The notes under the pieces were generated by a model. The model ran no database searches, was not told where the DNA came from, and saw only the letters and a program-made list of their open reading frames with translations. The position numbers and the translations under genes are program-made. A stretch of DNA of 64,000 nt from Ruegeria atlantica (GTDB lineage Bacteria > Pseudomonadota > Alphaproteobacteria > Rhodobacterales > Rhodobacteraceae). Below, piece by piece: positions 1 to 9,981 of the stretch (positions are counted from its first letter, which is position 1; every line of letters starts with the position of its first letter). The stretch covers positions 124,001-188,000 of the forward strand of contig NZ_WQCF01000001.1 in assembly GCF_013032455.1 (NCBI RefSeq), in the 5' to 3' direction.

Positions 1-582
1 ACCTTGGCGCGCCGGTTGATGGCCTGGGATGAAGGTCTGGAGTTTTCGATCTCGGCCACAACCCGCGCGCCGCGTCCGGGCGAGGAACATGGGCGGGAAT
101 ATTATTTTCTGTCCGAGGAAGACTTTAAACAACAGGTTGCCGAAGGGCAGATGCTGGAACACGCACACGTCTTTGGCAATTTCTACGGTTCTCCGGCCGG
201 ACCGGTGCGAGAGTCGATCAATGCAGGCCGCGATGTTCTGTTTGACGTTGACTGGCAGGGCGAGGTTCAGATTCGCAACTCGGATCTGGGCAAGCACGCG
301 CTGTCGATCTTCATCCTACCGCCTTCGATCCCAGAACTGCGACGCCGTCTTGAGTCCCGTGGTCAAGACAGCGAGGACGTGATCGCCAGGCGAATGCTGA
401 AAAGCTGGGATGAAATCAGCCATTGGGGCTACTACGACTATGTATTGGTAAATGACGATCTGGATTCAACCGAAGAGAAGCTGAAAACCATCGTCAGTGC
501 CGAACGGATGCGCCGCATTCAGCAGCCAAATCTGCAAAACCACGTTCGAACTCTGCAGAACGAATTCGAGGGGCTGTCATGA
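1..582 (+). CDS. gmk: Guanylate kinase (5' end cut off by the window)
   Basis: Guanylate kinase phosphorylates GMP to GDP with ATP in the cytoplasm and is essential for GTP supply. The window opens inside the gene: frame 1 reads TLARRL, which follows the P-loop GKT of the family, so roughly 15 to 20 N-terminal residues are missing. The GMP-binding stretch [11 protein letters not shown] is at the start of the visible part, followed by the YYFLSEEDF and [10 protein letters not shown] signatures of the NMP-binding lid. The visible 193 residues end at a TGA that overlaps the ATG of the next gene (ATGA), so the two are translationally coupled. Assignment is firm; only the start lies outside the window. 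Confidence 0.95.
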   Translation, partial: TLARRLMAWDEGLEFSISATTRAPRPGEEHGREYYFLSEEDFKQQVAEGQMLEHAHVFGNFYGSPAGPVRESINAGRDVLFDVDWQGEVQIRNSDLGKHALSIFILPPSIPELRRRLESRGQDSEDVIARRMLKSWDEISHWGYYDYVLVNDDLDSTEEKLKTIVSAERMRRIQQPNLQNHVRTLQNEFEGLS

Positions 583-1103
583 CCATCTACGCCTTGGGAG
601 AACACGCGCCTGTAATCCACGAAGACACCTGGATCGCGCCCGATGCCAACCTGATCGGCAAGGTCGTGCTAGAGCAGGGGGCCTCGGTTTGGTTCGGCTG
701 CACCATTCGTGCAGATCACGAAGAGATTCGGGTGGGCGAGGGCAGCAACGTGCAGGAAGACTGCATCATGCATATCGACGCCGGGTACCCTCTGACCATC
801 GGTAAAAACTGTACGATCGGGCACAAAGTGATGCTGCATGGATGCACGATTGGCGAGAATACTTTGATCGGCATGGGCGCCATCGTTTTGAATGGCGCAA
901 AGATTGGAAAGAATTGCCTGATTGGAGCAGGTGCCTTGATCACCGAGGGCAAAGAAATCCCTGACAATTCTCTGGTTATGGGCTCGCCGGGTAAGGTCGT
1001 GCGTCAAATGGATGAGGCCGGGGCTCAAAAGATTACGCTTAGTGCACTTCATTACCAACAGAATATGCGCCGGTTTCGCGACGAGCTAAAGCCTGTGTCT
1101 TAA
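579..1103 (+). CDS. Gamma-carbonic-anhydrase-like hexapeptide-repeat protein
   Basis: The 174-residue protein is a left-handed beta-helix built from hexapeptide repeats ([24 protein letters not shown] in residues 70 to 120). It belongs to the YrdA/PaaY/CaiE branch of the gamma-carbonic-anhydrase family, which forms trimers with a metal held by histidines between subunits. Candidate metal ligands are the histidines in ADHEE, MHID and IGHKVMLHG. Whether it hydrates CO2 or has another small-molecule role cannot be told from sequence. The ATG overlaps the gmk stop by four bases. A C-terminal helix after residue 140 is typical of the family. Confidence 0.85.
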   Translation: MTIYALGEHAPVIHEDTWIAPDANLIGKVVLEQGASVWFGCTIRADHEEIRVGEGSNVQEDCIMHIDAGYPLTIGKNCTIGHKVMLHGCTIGENTLIGMGAIVLNGAKIGKNCLIGAGALITEGKEIPDNSLVMGSPGKVVRQMDEAGAQKITLSALHYQQNMRRFRDELKPVS

Positions 1104-1125
1104 CGCGCCCCGAAAGACCAACAGA

Positions 1126-2172
1126 ATGCCCGAGAATCTGCTATCCGAATTTGTCGCGGCCATTCCAATGCCCGCGTTGATGGTCGATCAGACAGAACGG
1201 ATCATCGCCGCCAATTCCGACGCAAAAACTCTGTTGGCTCAGAATATCGAAGGTCGCCATTTCGCAACCATCCTGCGGCAACCGCAGGTTATTGAGGCGA
1301 TTGAGCAATGCTTGCGTACAAAAGGATCAGCGAAAACGCGTCACCTCTCAAACGATGGTGCACAAGACACAACCTTCAAGGTCGAGTGCCGATATATGAA
1401 CGGTGTCGGAGCTGTGTGCGGTGGCGCGATGCTGGCAACCTTTCAGGACGTCACGCATTTGGAGCAGGCCAGCCAGATGCGGCGGGATTTCGTAGCGAAC
1501 GTGAGCCATGAGTTGCGCACCCCCCTGACTGCATTGATGGGGTTTATCGAAACGCTACGCGGCCCGGCCCGCGATGACGTCAATGCGCGAGAGCGTTTTC
1601 TTCAGATCATGACCGACGAAGCCAATCGTATGAACCGCTTGGTTGGGGATCTTCTGTCGCTGAACCGGGTTGAAAGCGAAGAACGCGTACGCCCGAAAGC
1701 ACAGGTTGAACTGACCGGGCTTTTACGATCCACGCTGAACTCACTGCGTCCTCTGGCCGAAGATGGGGATGTTGAGTTGTCACTGACGGCGCCCGAAGAT
1801 CCGGTTTCACTTGCTGGTGACAGCGATCAACTGCGCCAGGTGTTCACCAATTTGATCGAGAATGGGATCAAGTACGGTGGCAGTGGCGGCAGTGTAGAGG
1901 TGCGGGTTATGTCCTCGGAACGCGATTCTGCCATGAGGGGGCCGGCCGTGCGGGTTCAGGTTATTGATAGGGGGCCGGGCATCGATTCAGTGCATCTGCC
2001 GCGCCTGACCGAGCGCTTTTACCGGGCCGACAGCCACAGATCACGGCAGTTGGGCGGTACCGGCCTGGGCCTTGCGATTGTGAAACATATCATCAATCGC
2101 CATCGCGGTCGTTTGCGGGTGGAAAGTGAACTGGGCAAAGGTACGACGTTTACGGTGATTTTGCCGCTTTAA
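1126..2172 (+). CDS. phoR: Phosphate-regulon sensor histidine kinase PhoR, without membrane anchor
   Basis: This 348-residue kinase starts with a PAS-like domain (about 1 to 110), followed by the dimerisation and phosphoacceptor helix FVANVSHELRTPLTA (His128) and a HATPase domain with N box NLIENGIKYG, G1 DRGPGI and G2 GTGLGLAIVKH. It would phosphorylate PhoB (position 7838) when phosphate is scarce. Classic PhoR proteins carry one or two N-terminal membrane helices; none is visible here, and the ATG used lies 23 bases after the previous stop with no room for an extension. It may therefore be recruited to the membrane through PhoU and the Pst transporter. Its place just ahead of pstSCAB-phoU-phoB supports the name. 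Confidence 0.9.
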   Translation: MPENLLSEFVAAIPMPALMVDQTERIIAANSDAKTLLAQNIEGRHFATILRQPQVIEAIEQCLRTKGSAKTRHLSNDGAQDTTFKVECRYMNGVGAVCGGAMLATFQDVTHLEQASQMRRDFVANVSHELRTPLTALMGFIETLRGPARDDVNARERFLQIMTDEANRMNRLVGDLLSLNRVESEERVRPKAQVELTGLLRSTLNSLRPLAEDGDVELSLTAPEDPVSLAGDSDQLRQVFTNLIENGIKYGGSGGSVEVRVMSSERDSAMRGPAVRVQVIDRGPGIDSVHLPRLTERFYRADSHRSRQLGGTGLGLAIVKHIINRHRGRLRVESELGKGTTFTVILPL

Positions 2173-2253
2173 ACCCGGCGGATGGCAAGTCGCCTTGAGC
2201 AATGTAAATTTTGCATGTCTGCTTTTCGCCGTGTAACCCCAGATTTTCGCCAA

Positions 2254-2286
2254 CTGTCATAAAGCTGTTACAAACCTGTCACAAAA
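2254..2286 (+). promoter_or_regulatory. Pho box: three tandem 11-bp PhoB half-sites
   Basis: Three direct repeats with an exact 11-bp period start at 2254, 2265 and 2276: CTGTCATAAAG, CTGTTACAAAC and CTGTCACAAAA. The Pho box consensus is CTGTCA repeated every 11 bp with an A/T-rich spacer, bound by PhoB dimers in tandem. The site lies 80 to 112 bp before the pstS start, so it should activate the whole pst-phoU-phoB set when phosphate is limiting. It begins 82 bp after the phoR stop, so phoR is transcribed from elsewhere. Confidence 0.88.
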
Positions 2287-2365
2287 GGCTTACGCACGGC
2301 TCTTAGAGGTACGCGCAAGATCATCATGGGGATGATCACAGATTACAATTTTCAAGGAGACTGAA

Positions 2366-3406
2366 ATGTCCTTTGTAAAACTGTCGGCTTCTGCGCTGGC
2401 AATCACTGCCATCTCGGCGACTACTGCTGCAGCTCGTGACAACGTTCAGGTTGCCGGTTCGTCGACCGTTCTACCTTATGCCTCGATTGTTGCCGAACTG
2501 TTCGGTGAAAACACCGATTTCCCAACACCGGTTGTGGAATCAGGCGGTTCGTCGGCTGGTCTGAAGCGTTTCTGCCAAGGCGTTGGTGAAAACACCATCG
2601 ACGTTGCAAACGCATCCCGCGCGATCCGTGAAAAAGAAATCAAAGCATGCGCCGAAAACGGCGTGACTGACATCATGGAAGTCCGCATCGGTTATGACGG
2701 CATCGTTTTCGCAAGCCAGCAGTCGGGTCCTGCCTTCAACGCATTCGAGCCTTCGGACATTTTCAATGCTCTGGGTGCTAAGGTTCTGAAAGACGGCGCA
2801 ATCGTCGACAACCCATATAACACTTGGGCGGAATTCAACGCTGATCTGCCTGACGTTGAAATCGCAGGCTTTATCCCGGGCACCAAGCACGGTACCCGTG
2901 AAGTATTCGAAGAAAAAGTTCTGCTGATCGGGTGTGAGGCGACCGGCGCCATGGAAGCGATGATCGCTGGCGGCATGAGCGAAGACGATGCAGAAGATGC
3001 CTGCCTGAACGTTCGCACGGACGGTAAATCGGTCGATATTGACGGTGACTACACCGAGACACTGGCGCGCATCGACACCAACCCGAACGGTATCGGCGTC
3101 TTTGGTCTGGCGTTCTACGAGAACAACACCGACAAGCTGAAAGTTGCGACCATGTCCGGTATTGCTCCGTCGACCGAGACCATCTCGACCGGTGAGTATC
3201 CTGTTTCACGCCCGCTTTTCTTCTACATCAAGAAAGCCCACATCGGCGTGATCCCCGGTCTGAAAGAGTACGCTCAGTTCTTTACCCATGATGATATTGC
3301 CGGTCCTTCGGGCCCGCTGGCCAACTATGGTCTGGTTGCCGATCCTGAGCTGGCAAATACTCAGGACGCAATTGCCAACGAAGTAACCATGGGTTCGGGC
3401 AGCTAA
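2366..3406 (+). CDS. pstS: Phosphate ABC transporter, periplasmic binding protein PstS
   Basis: PstS captures inorganic phosphate in the periplasm and hands it to PstC/PstA. The 346-residue protein begins with a signal peptide (about residues 1 to 23, cleaved after AAA-type residues). The phosphate-binding signature VAGSSTVLPYA follows directly, then ESGGSSAGLKRFC and, further on, GTKHGTREVFEE, which match the three phosphate-contacting loops of the family. A good ribosome site, AAGGAG, lies before the ATG. The gene is followed by a strong hairpin, which fits the much higher amount of binding protein needed relative to the membrane subunits. Confidence 0.95.
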   Translation: MSFVKLSASALAITAISATTAAARDNVQVAGSSTVLPYASIVAELFGENTDFPTPVVESGGSSAGLKRFCQGVGENTIDVANASRAIREKEIKACAENGVTDIMEVRIGYDGIVFASQQSGPAFNAFEPSDIFNALGAKVLKDGAIVDNPYNTWAEFNADLPDVEIAGFIPGTKHGTREVFEEKVLLIGCEATGAMEAMIAGGMSEDDAEDACLNVRTDGKSVDIDGDYTETLARIDTNPNGIGVFGLAFYENNTDKLKVATMSGIAPSTETISTGEYPVSRPLFFYIKKAHIGVIPGLKEYAQFFTHDDIAGPSGPLANYGLVADPELANTQDAIANEVTMGSGS

Positions 3407-3429
3407 GTCCGGCATGTTTCGAAATGCGA

Positions 3430-3455
3430 GGGGGCGGCCTTTTGGGGTCGCCCCC
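3430..3455 (+). terminator. Hairpin between pstS and pstC (attenuator or mRNA-stabilising stem)
   Basis: GGGGGCG at 3430-3436 pairs with CGCCCCC at 3449-3455 around a short loop. There is no clear T-tract, so it may stabilise the upstream pstS message or stop only part of the transcripts. Confidence 0.6.
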
Positions 3456-3494
3456 ATGCTAGTTTGAATTCTCAATCGAGACCGCGAGGGTGTC

Positions 3495-4967
3495 ATGCCA
3501 ATTCTTTGGCTCTTTCTGATCGTAGCTGCCATATCGGCAGTGGGGTATGTGTTGGGGCGGTCACGTGCGCTGCAAAGCGCTGGTGGCGACATCCGTGGCT
3601 TGCATTCGTTGCCAAACTTTTATGGCGCGAATGTTGCTCTGAAAACCGTGGTGCCTGCATTTGGTCTTTTGATCCTTTGGCTGCTGGTGCAGCCGCTTTA
3701 TATAAACTCGCAGGTGTCGGGCATGATCCCGGATACTGCCATCAAGGATGGGTCGTCACGCAGCCTAGTTATGGCCGAGGTGCGCCGCACCGCTGCCGGG
3801 TTGGAAGCAGCCGTGGCGCAGGGGCAGTTGCCTGAGCAGGTCGCACGCAACGCGAATGCTGATATTGCCACAGTCACGCAAGGCCTCAAGGACGCCGGTC
3901 AGGTGGTCACCTCAGAGATTACGCAACCCATTCTAAATGCTGCACAAAGCTATATTGGCATGAATGCCACTGGCCACAGCGTGATGTCCATTGCCGTGAT
4001 TTTGCTGGCGCTGGCGGGGGCCGCGATAAGTTGGTGGCAAACCCACGCAGAGTACCGTGCGCGCAATGTTGTTGAGCAAGGCGTCCGCCTACTTTTGTTT
4101 GCGGCCGCATCCATTGCCATTCTCACCACGGTCGGCATTGTTCTTTCGCTTGTTTTCAACACGTGGGAATTCTTCAAGCTCTATCCCGCAACCGATTTCT
4201 TTTTTGGCACCACATGGTCGCCCAGTTTCTCTGGTCGCGGTGGGTCTTCCCAACTTGGGATTATCCCATTGCTGTGGGGTACTTTCTATATCTCGATCGT
4301 GGCCCTTTTGGTGGCCGTTCCAATTGGATTGTTCGCGGCGATCTATCTAAGTGAATACGCGTCGCCGCGCGTGCGCGCTGTAGCCAAGCCTTTGCTGGAA
4401 ATCCTCGCCGGTATTCCGACCATCGTATATGGCCTGTTTGCATTGCTAACCGTCGGGCCGCTTTTGTTGGGCGTCTTTGGTGACAGCGGTCTGGGTTGGA
4501 TGAAAGCGGGTACGGCAGTAATGACCGCGGGCCTTGTCATGGGCATCATGCTCATCCCGTTTGTCTCATCGCTGTCAGACGACATTATCAACGCCGTGCC
4601 GCAAGCCATGCGGGACGGGTCCTACGGTTTGGGCGCCACTCAGTCAGAAACTATCCGTCAGGTGGTTCTACCTGCGGCGCTGCCGGGGATCGTTGGTGCG
4701 ATCCTTCTGGCGGCCTCACGCGCCATCGGTGAAACCATGATTGTGGTACTGGGCGCGGGCGCCGCAGCACGTCTGAGCCTTAACCCGTTCGAAGCCATGA
4801 CAACCGTCACAGCAAAAATCGTAAGCCAGCTGACGGGTGACGCTGACTTTGCGTCGCCCGAAGCGCTTGTCGCCTTCGCGCTTGGAATGACACTTTTCAT
4901 CCTCACGCTGGGGCTTAATGTCTTTGCCCTTTACATCGTGCGCAAGTATCGGGAGCAGTACGAATGA
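3495..4967 (+). CDS. pstC: Phosphate ABC transporter permease PstC (long form)
   Basis: PstC is one of the two inner-membrane channel subunits of the high-affinity phosphate importer. At 490 residues it is much longer than the usual 300 or so: two extra N-terminal membrane helices (about 1 to 20 and 50 to 75) and a soluble loop precede the standard permease domain, which starts near residue 245. The ABC-permease EAA-like loop is visible as SLSDDIINAVPQAMRDGSYG followed by GATQSETI. The ATG has GAGGG upstream. The stop overlaps the pstA start by four bases. Long PstC forms are common in alphaproteobacteria. Confidence 0.92.
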   Translation: MPILWLFLIVAAISAVGYVLGRSRALQSAGGDIRGLHSLPNFYGANVALKTVVPAFGLLILWLLVQPLYINSQVSGMIPDTAIKDGSSRSLVMAEVRRTAAGLEAAVAQGQLPEQVARNANADIATVTQGLKDAGQVVTSEITQPILNAAQSYIGMNATGHSVMSIAVILLALAGAAISWWQTHAEYRARNVVEQGVRLLLFAAASIAILTTVGIVLSLVFNTWEFFKLYPATDFFFGTTWSPSFSGRGGSSQLGIIPLLWGTFYISIVALLVAVPIGLFAAIYLSEYASPRVRAVAKPLLEILAGIPTIVYGLFALLTVGPLLLGVFGDSGLGWMKAGTAVMTAGLVMGIMLIPFVSSLSDDIINAVPQAMRDGSYGLGATQSETIRQVVLPAALPGIVGAILLAASRAIGETMIVVLGAGAAARLSLNPFEAMTTVTAKIVSQLTGDADFASPEALVAFALGMTLFILTLGLNVFALYIVRKYREQYE

Positions 4968-6295
4968 CCGACGCAAGCATGCAAACCCCGGAAACGGGCC
5001 GTCACTCGGTCTCCCTTACTGCGTCGGATGAACGTACGCGCAAGCGGGCCAAGGCCGAAAAACGGTTCCGGATGTATGGAATAATCGCAATCGCAACCGG
5101 TCTGTTCTTTTTGTTGGTGCTGTTTGCATCAATCCTGAAAGAAGGAATCCCTGCATTCACTCGAACCGTGGTGAGCGTGGACTTCACGTTGACCGAGCAA
5201 CAACGTGAGGCAGCCGAAGGTGAATTGTTCAAGACCAAAGCCTACGCAAACCTGTTCATTGCTGCGCTCAAAAATGAACTGGATGAGCGCGATCTGGAGG
5301 CAGAAGTAGATAACGCAGCGATCGAGCGCCTTCTGGGTAAGGTTGGCGGAACGATCCGCGAGTTCTACAGCCAGAATCCGGGCAAGCTGGGGGAACCGAT
5401 CGAGTTTGATCTGGCGGCGTCCAGCCGTGTTGACGGGTACTTCAAGGGCCGCGTATCTCGGGACACTCTTCAAGATAGTCGCTTTCTACAGTTAAGCGAT
5501 CTTGATCTCGTGGATGCCCTGACAGAGGCGGGCATCATCAAACAGGCCTTTAACTGGCCGTTCATCACAGGTGCGGATTCGGGTGTGGACAACCCCGGCG
5601 GCGCTGGTATCGGCGCGTCGGTTGTTGGGTCGTTTTTCATGATGCTGGTGGTTCTGGGCCTGTCGTTGCCGATTGGCGTGGCTGCATCGATCTATCTGGA
5701 AGAATTTGCGCCACAGAACAAGTTTACCGATCTGATCGAGGTCAATATATCGAATCTAGCCGCTGTGCCTTCCATCGTATTCGGTATCCTAGGTCTGGCC
5801 GTATTCATCCAGTTCATGCATCTGCCGCAATCTGCGCCGCTGGTTGGTGGATTGGTTCTGACGCTGATGACTCTGCCGACGATCATCATCTCGACCCGCG
5901 CGTCCCTAAAGGCGGTTCCGCCGTCGATCCGCGATGCTGCGCTGGGGGTAGGGGCCTCGAAGATGCAGGCGGTATTCCACCATGTTCTGCCGCTGGCTGC
6001 ACCGGGCATCTTGACCGGAACCATCATTGGTCTGGCCCAGGCGCTGGGTGAAACGGCACCACTGCTTCTGATCGGTATGGTCGGATTTGTCGCCCGAGGT
6101 TACCCGGACGGATTCATTGCTGGATTTACCGAGCCGAACTCGGCAATGCCAGCACAGATCTATACTTGGGCCGCCCGTGCGGATGTCGGCTTCTATGAAA
6201 AAGCATGGGGCGGCATTATTATTCTTCTGATGTTCCTGTTGACCATGAATATCATCGCAATCATCCTGCGTCGCCGCTTTGAACGCCGCTGGTAA
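4964..6295 (+). CDS. pstA: Phosphate ABC transporter permease PstA (with N-terminal DUF3333-type domain)
   Basis: This 443-residue protein is the second channel subunit of the Pst importer. After one membrane helix (about 35 to 57) there is a soluble, probably periplasmic insert up to about residue 200 that matches my memory of the DUF3333 domain found in alphaproteobacterial PstA. The permease domain follows, with the EAA loop around [19 protein letters not shown] and the [10 protein letters not shown] segment typical of PstA. It overlaps pstC by ATGA, and its TAA shares one base with an ATG at 6295. Confidence 0.92.
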   Translation: MTDASMQTPETGRHSVSLTASDERTRKRAKAEKRFRMYGIIAIATGLFFLLVLFASILKEGIPAFTRTVVSVDFTLTEQQREAAEGELFKTKAYANLFIAALKNELDERDLEAEVDNAAIERLLGKVGGTIREFYSQNPGKLGEPIEFDLAASSRVDGYFKGRVSRDTLQDSRFLQLSDLDLVDALTEAGIIKQAFNWPFITGADSGVDNPGGAGIGASVVGSFFMMLVVLGLSLPIGVAASIYLEEFAPQNKFTDLIEVNISNLAAVPSIVFGILGLAVFIQFMHLPQSAPLVGGLVLTLMTLPTIIISTRASLKAVPPSIRDAALGVGASKMQAVFHHVLPLAAPGILTGTIIGLAQALGETAPLLLIGMVGFVARGYPDGFIAGFTEPNSAMPAQIYTWAARADVGFYEKAWGGIIILLMFLLTMNIIAIILRRRFERRW

Positions 6296-6309
6296 TGAGG
6301 GGCACTACA

Positions 6310-7107
6310 ATGAACGACATGTCGCGAGTGGAGAGACAAGTGGACACCAAGAAAATCAAGTTGGAGTGCCGTGACTGCCAAGTTTACTACGGCGACACTC
6401 ATGCCATCAAAGATGTGAATGTCGATATCGAGGATAAGACTGTCACCGCCTTCATCGGCCCGTCCGGTTGTGGCAAGTCGACATTCCTGCGCTGTTTAAA
6501 CCGGATGAATGACACCATCGACATTGCACGTGTTCAAGGGTCGTTCAAACTGGATGGCGAAGACATTTATGACAAGCGGGTTGATCCCGTTCAGCTGCGC
6601 GCCAAGGTGGGCATGGTGTTCCAGAAGCCGAACCCTTTCCCCAAGTCGATCTATGATAACGTTGCCTACGGGCCGCGAATCCACGGTCTTGCCAAGAACA
6701 AGGCAGAGCTGGATGAGATCGTTGAGAAATCCCTGCGCCGCGGCGCAATCTGGGATGAGGTCAAGGATCGTCTGGATGCGCCCGGCACCGGATTGTCGGG
6801 CGGTCAGCAACAGCGCCTGTGCATCGCCCGCGCCGTTGCGACCGAGCCCGAGGTTCTGTTGATGGACGAACCGTGCTCGGCCTTGGACCCGATTGCTACA
6901 GCACAGGTAGAGGAGCTGATCGACGAGCTGCGCTCGCGCTATTCGGTGGTGATCGTGACCCACTCGATGCAGCAGGCCGCACGCGTAAGCCAGAAAACCG
7001 CCTTCTTCCACCTCGGGAACCTGGTCGAATTTGGAGAGACCGGGCAGATTTTCACCAACCCCGAAGATCCCCGCACGGAAAGTTACATTACTGGCCGGAT
7101 CGGCTGA
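6310..7107 (+). CDS. pstB: Phosphate ABC transporter ATP-binding protein PstB
   Basis: PstB hydrolyses ATP to drive phosphate import. The 265-residue protein shows Walker [10 protein letters not shown], the family signature LRCLNRMND directly after it, the Q-loop VFQKPNPFP, the ABC signature [14 protein letters not shown], Walker B VLLMDEP and the H-loop VTHSM. An ATG at 6295 overlaps the pstA stop, but the ATG at 6310 has GAGGGG at a better distance and gives the usual length, so I chose 6310. With PhoU it also passes the phosphate signal to PhoR. Confidence 0.93.
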   Translation: MNDMSRVERQVDTKKIKLECRDCQVYYGDTHAIKDVNVDIEDKTVTAFIGPSGCGKSTFLRCLNRMNDTIDIARVQGSFKLDGEDIYDKRVDPVQLRAKVGMVFQKPNPFPKSIYDNVAYGPRIHGLAKNKAELDEIVEKSLRRGAIWDEVKDRLDAPGTGLSGGQQQRLCIARAVATEPEVLLMDEPCSALDPIATAQVEELIDELRSRYSVVIVTHSMQQAARVSQKTAFFHLGNLVEFGETGQIFTNPEDPRTESYITGRIG

Positions 7108-7123
7108 GTACAGGTATATAGAT

Positions 7124-7834
7124 ATGAGCGAACAACATATTGCATCTGCTTTCGACCGGGACCTTGAGACCATTCAAGCCCATATCATGAAGATGGGCGG
7201 GCTGGTTGAAGCCGCCATCACGAACTCGGCCCATTCGCTGGTAACACGCGACGAAGAACTGGCCCAACAAGTGCGCCAGGGCGACAAGGCTATCGACGCG
7301 CTGGAAGAGTTGATCGACGAAGAAACCGCCCGACTAATCGCATTACGCGCACCAACCGCCAGCGATTTGCGTCTGGTCCTGTCCGTGCTGAAAGTGTCCG
7401 GCAACCTTGAACGGATTGGCGATTACTCCAAGAACATCGCCAAGCGGACAACGGTGCTGGTCAATGCGGGCGAGATCAACGGAAGCGCCGCCGCGCTGCG
7501 CCGAATGGCGCGCGAGGTCGAGCGGATGCTGCGCGACGCTTTGGATGCTTACATTCAACGCGACGCAGAACTCGCCACGGATGTCATCAATCGTGATGAG
7601 GAAGTGGACCAAATGTATAACGGTCTGTTCCGTGAATTCCTGACCTTTATGGCCGAGGACCCACGCAACATTTCGTCTTGTATGCACCTGCATTTCATCG
7701 CCAAGAACATCGAGCGAATGGGCGATCACGTCACTGCGATTGCTGAGCAGGTTGTCTATCTTGTGACCGGAGAGCGCCCGACCGAAGCTAGACCGAAAGC
7801 GGATATTACGTCGCATACCCCTCAGGAGATCTGA
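7124..7834 (+). CDS. phoU: Phosphate transport system regulatory protein PhoU
   Basis: PhoU links the Pst transporter to PhoR and keeps the regulon off when phosphate is plentiful. The 236-residue all-helical protein has two PhoU three-helix repeats; each carries a metal-binding ExxxD-type helix, seen in GNLERIGDYSKNIAKR (first repeat) and KNIERMGDHVTAIAEQ (second repeat). The frame is open further upstream into pstB, but the ATG at 7124 follows the pstB stop by 16 bases and gives the family length. It sits three bases before phoB. Confidence 0.93.
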   Translation: MSEQHIASAFDRDLETIQAHIMKMGGLVEAAITNSAHSLVTRDEELAQQVRQGDKAIDALEELIDEETARLIALRAPTASDLRLVLSVLKVSGNLERIGDYSKNIAKRTTVLVNAGEINGSAAALRRMAREVERMLRDALDAYIQRDAELATDVINRDEEVDQMYNGLFREFLTFMAEDPRNISSCMHLHFIAKNIERMGDHVTAIAEQVVYLVTGERPTEARPKADITSHTPQEI

Positions 7835-7837
7835 CCA

Positions 7838-8527
7838 ATGTCTGCGGATCAGCCCACCGTTCTGGTCGTTGAAGATGAACCGGCACAGCGCGAGGTACTG
7901 GCCTATAACCTCGAAGCGGAAGGGTTCCGCGTGTCCAAGGCCGGCAGCGGTGATGAGGCCATGCTGTTGGTCGATGAAGAACACCCTGACATAATCGTTC
8001 TGGATTGGATGATGCCGAACCTTAGCGGTATCGAGGTCTGCCGACGTCTGAAATTGCGCCCGGATACCCGCTCGATCCCGATCATTATGCTGTCAGCTCG
8101 CACCGAAGAAGTCGACAAGGTGCGTGGCCTTGAAACCGGCGCCGATGATTATGTGGTCAAGCCGTATTCAGTCGTGGAATTGATGGCGCGGGTCCGCGCT
8201 CAGTTGCGGCGGGTGCGCCCGGCGACCGTCGGGTTGAAACTGGAATTTGACGACATCATTCTGGACTCGGAAACGCACAAGGTCAGCAGGGGAAGTAAAC
8301 CGTTAAAGCTGGGGCCGACCGAGTTTCGTCTTCTTAGTACCTTCATGGAAAAACCAGGCCGCGTCTGGAGCCGTGAGCAGTTGCTTGACCGGGTTTGGGG
8401 GCGCGATATCTATGTCGATACGCGCACGGTGGATGTTCATATCGGCCGCTTGCGCAAGGCGCTCACTCAGCACGGCGGTGAAGACCCGGTACGCACAGTG
8501 CGGGGTGCAGGTTACGCACTGGGATAG
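7838..8527 (+). CDS. phoB: Phosphate-regulon response regulator PhoB
   Basis: PhoB binds Pho boxes and activates phosphate-starvation genes. The 229-residue protein has a receiver domain with acidic pocket VVEDE, phosphoacceptor Asp56 in VLDWMMP, the switch Thr/Ser region MLSAR and Lys in VVKPYS. It is followed by an OmpR/PhoB winged helix with LGPTEFRLLSTFMEKPGRVW and the recognition helix DTRTVDVHIGRLRKAL. It closes the operon that is preceded by the Pho box at 2254, so it would be autoactivated. Confidence 0.95.
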   Translation: MSADQPTVLVVEDEPAQREVLAYNLEAEGFRVSKAGSGDEAMLLVDEEHPDIIVLDWMMPNLSGIEVCRRLKLRPDTRSIPIIMLSARTEEVDKVRGLETGADDYVVKPYSVVELMARVRAQLRRVRPATVGLKLEFDDIILDSETHKVSRGSKPLKLGPTEFRLLSTFMEKPGRVWSREQLLDRVWGRDIYVDTRTVDVHIGRLRKALTQHGGEDPVRTVRGAGYALG

Positions 8528-8637
8528 TTTCGGGGCAGGGGTATGAGTTTTGCTCATAGCAAGTTGCAAAACTCTTACTGTCTTTTGTGATTTTACCGGG
8601 TTAGTTTGCGTCGAAACAGACTACGCGGAGAAGCACC

Positions 8638-9867
8638 ATGAACGCCCCTGACGCCAAGCCAGCGCTGCGAGCCAAGGATGCGCCCGACATGGGCAATTTT
8701 GCGTGGGATGATCCGTTCCGACTGTCCGATCAGCTGACTGAAGATGAACGCATGATCGAGGCCAGCGCCCGCGCGTATTCGCAGGAGAAGTTGCAAACTC
8801 GTGTAACGGATGCGTTTCAGAACGAAGAAACCGATCCTGAGATTTTCCGCGAAATGGGCGAAATGGGTTTGCTGGGAACCACGATCCCCGAGGAATACGG
8901 CGGGCTTGGGGCAGGGTACGTGTCCTACGGTCTGGTGGCACGTGAAGTAGAGCGCGTAGATTCCGGATATCGTTCGATGATGTCGGTGCAAAGCTCTCTG
9001 GTGATGTATCCTATTTATGCCTACGGAACCGAGGAACAACGTCGGAAATATCTACCAAAACTGGCTAGCGGTGAATGGATCGGCTGTTTTGGCCTGACCG
9101 AAGCAGATGCGGGCTCGGATCCTGCCGGCATGAAAACCCGCGCCGAGAAGATCGACGGCGGTTACCGGTTAACCGGCAGTAAGATGTGGATTTCGAACGC
9201 ACCAATTGCGGATGTGTTTGTAGTCTGGGCCAAATCCGACGCACATGACGGAAAGATCCGTGGCTTTGTTTTGGATAAAGGTCTCAAGGGACTGAGCGCT
9301 CCGAAAATTCAGAACAAGTTGAGCCTTAGGGCATCGATCACCGGCGAAATCGTTCTGGACGGCGTCGAGGTCGATGAAAGCGCCTTGCTGCCGCATGTTC
9401 AGGGCCTGAAAGGCCCGTTTGGTTGTCTAAACCGGGCGCGGTATGGGATTAGCTGGGGCGTAATGGGGGCCGCCGAGTCTTGCTGGCATTCTGCGCGTCA
9501 GTATGGTCTGGATCGGAAACAGTTCAATCGGCCTCTGGCGCAGACACAGCTTTATCAACGTAAACTGGCGGATATGCAGACTGAGATTGCCTTGGGGCTT
9601 CAGGCAAGCTTGCGTGTAGGTCGGCTGATGGACGACGCTGAAGCCGCGCCTGAAATGATTTCGCTCGTTAAACGAAATAACTGTGGCAAGGCGTTAGACA
9701 TTGCTCGGATGGCGCGTGACATGCACGGCGGCAATGGTATTTCGCTGGAGTTTCACGTCATTCGTCACATGATCAACCTGGAGACGGTAAACACTTATGA
9801 AGGCACGCATGACGTTCATGCCTTGATATTGGGGCGGGCGCAAACCGAATTGCAGGCGTTCTATTAA
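8638..9867 (+). CDS. gcdH: Glutaryl-CoA dehydrogenase (acyl-CoA dehydrogenase family)
   Basis: The enzyme oxidises and decarboxylates glutaryl-CoA to crotonyl-CoA, with FAD, in lysine, tryptophan and aromatic acid breakdown. The 409-residue protein has the FAD/substrate segment [30 protein letters not shown], and the C-terminal [15 protein letters not shown]. That last motif holds the catalytic glutamate and is typical of glutaryl-CoA dehydrogenases rather than other acyl-CoA dehydrogenases. The start has GGAGAAG upstream. It stands alone on the plus strand and ends at a shared hairpin with the convergent tesB-like gene. Confidence 0.9.
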   Translation: MNAPDAKPALRAKDAPDMGNFAWDDPFRLSDQLTEDERMIEASARAYSQEKLQTRVTDAFQNEETDPEIFREMGEMGLLGTTIPEEYGGLGAGYVSYGLVAREVERVDSGYRSMMSVQSSLVMYPIYAYGTEEQRRKYLPKLASGEWIGCFGLTEADAGSDPAGMKTRAEKIDGGYRLTGSKMWISNAPIADVFVVWAKSDAHDGKIRGFVLDKGLKGLSAPKIQNKLSLRASITGEIVLDGVEVDESALLPHVQGLKGPFGCLNRARYGISWGVMGAAESCWHSARQYGLDRKQFNRPLAQTQLYQRKLADMQTEIALGLQASLRVGRLMDDAEAAPEMISLVKRNNCGKALDIARMARDMHGGNGISLEFHVIRHMINLETVNTYEGTHDVHALILGRAQTELQAFY

Positions 9868-9913
9868 CGCGCACAAATGTTCGTGTAATTGGTATTATGG
9901 TAAATAAAGAGTG

Positions 9914-9945
9914 TTGGCAAAGCTTTAAATGTTGAGCTTTGCCAA
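9914..9945. terminator. Bidirectional terminator between gcdH and tesB
   Basis: TTGGCAAAGCT at 9914-9924 and AGCTTTGCCAA at 9935-9945 form a perfect 11-bp stem around a 10-base loop. It lies between two convergent genes and has A/T-rich flanks on both sides. Confidence 0.8.
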
Positions 9946-9981
9946 TATCTTGCGCCGCCATCCTCATTTTTGTGTATATGT

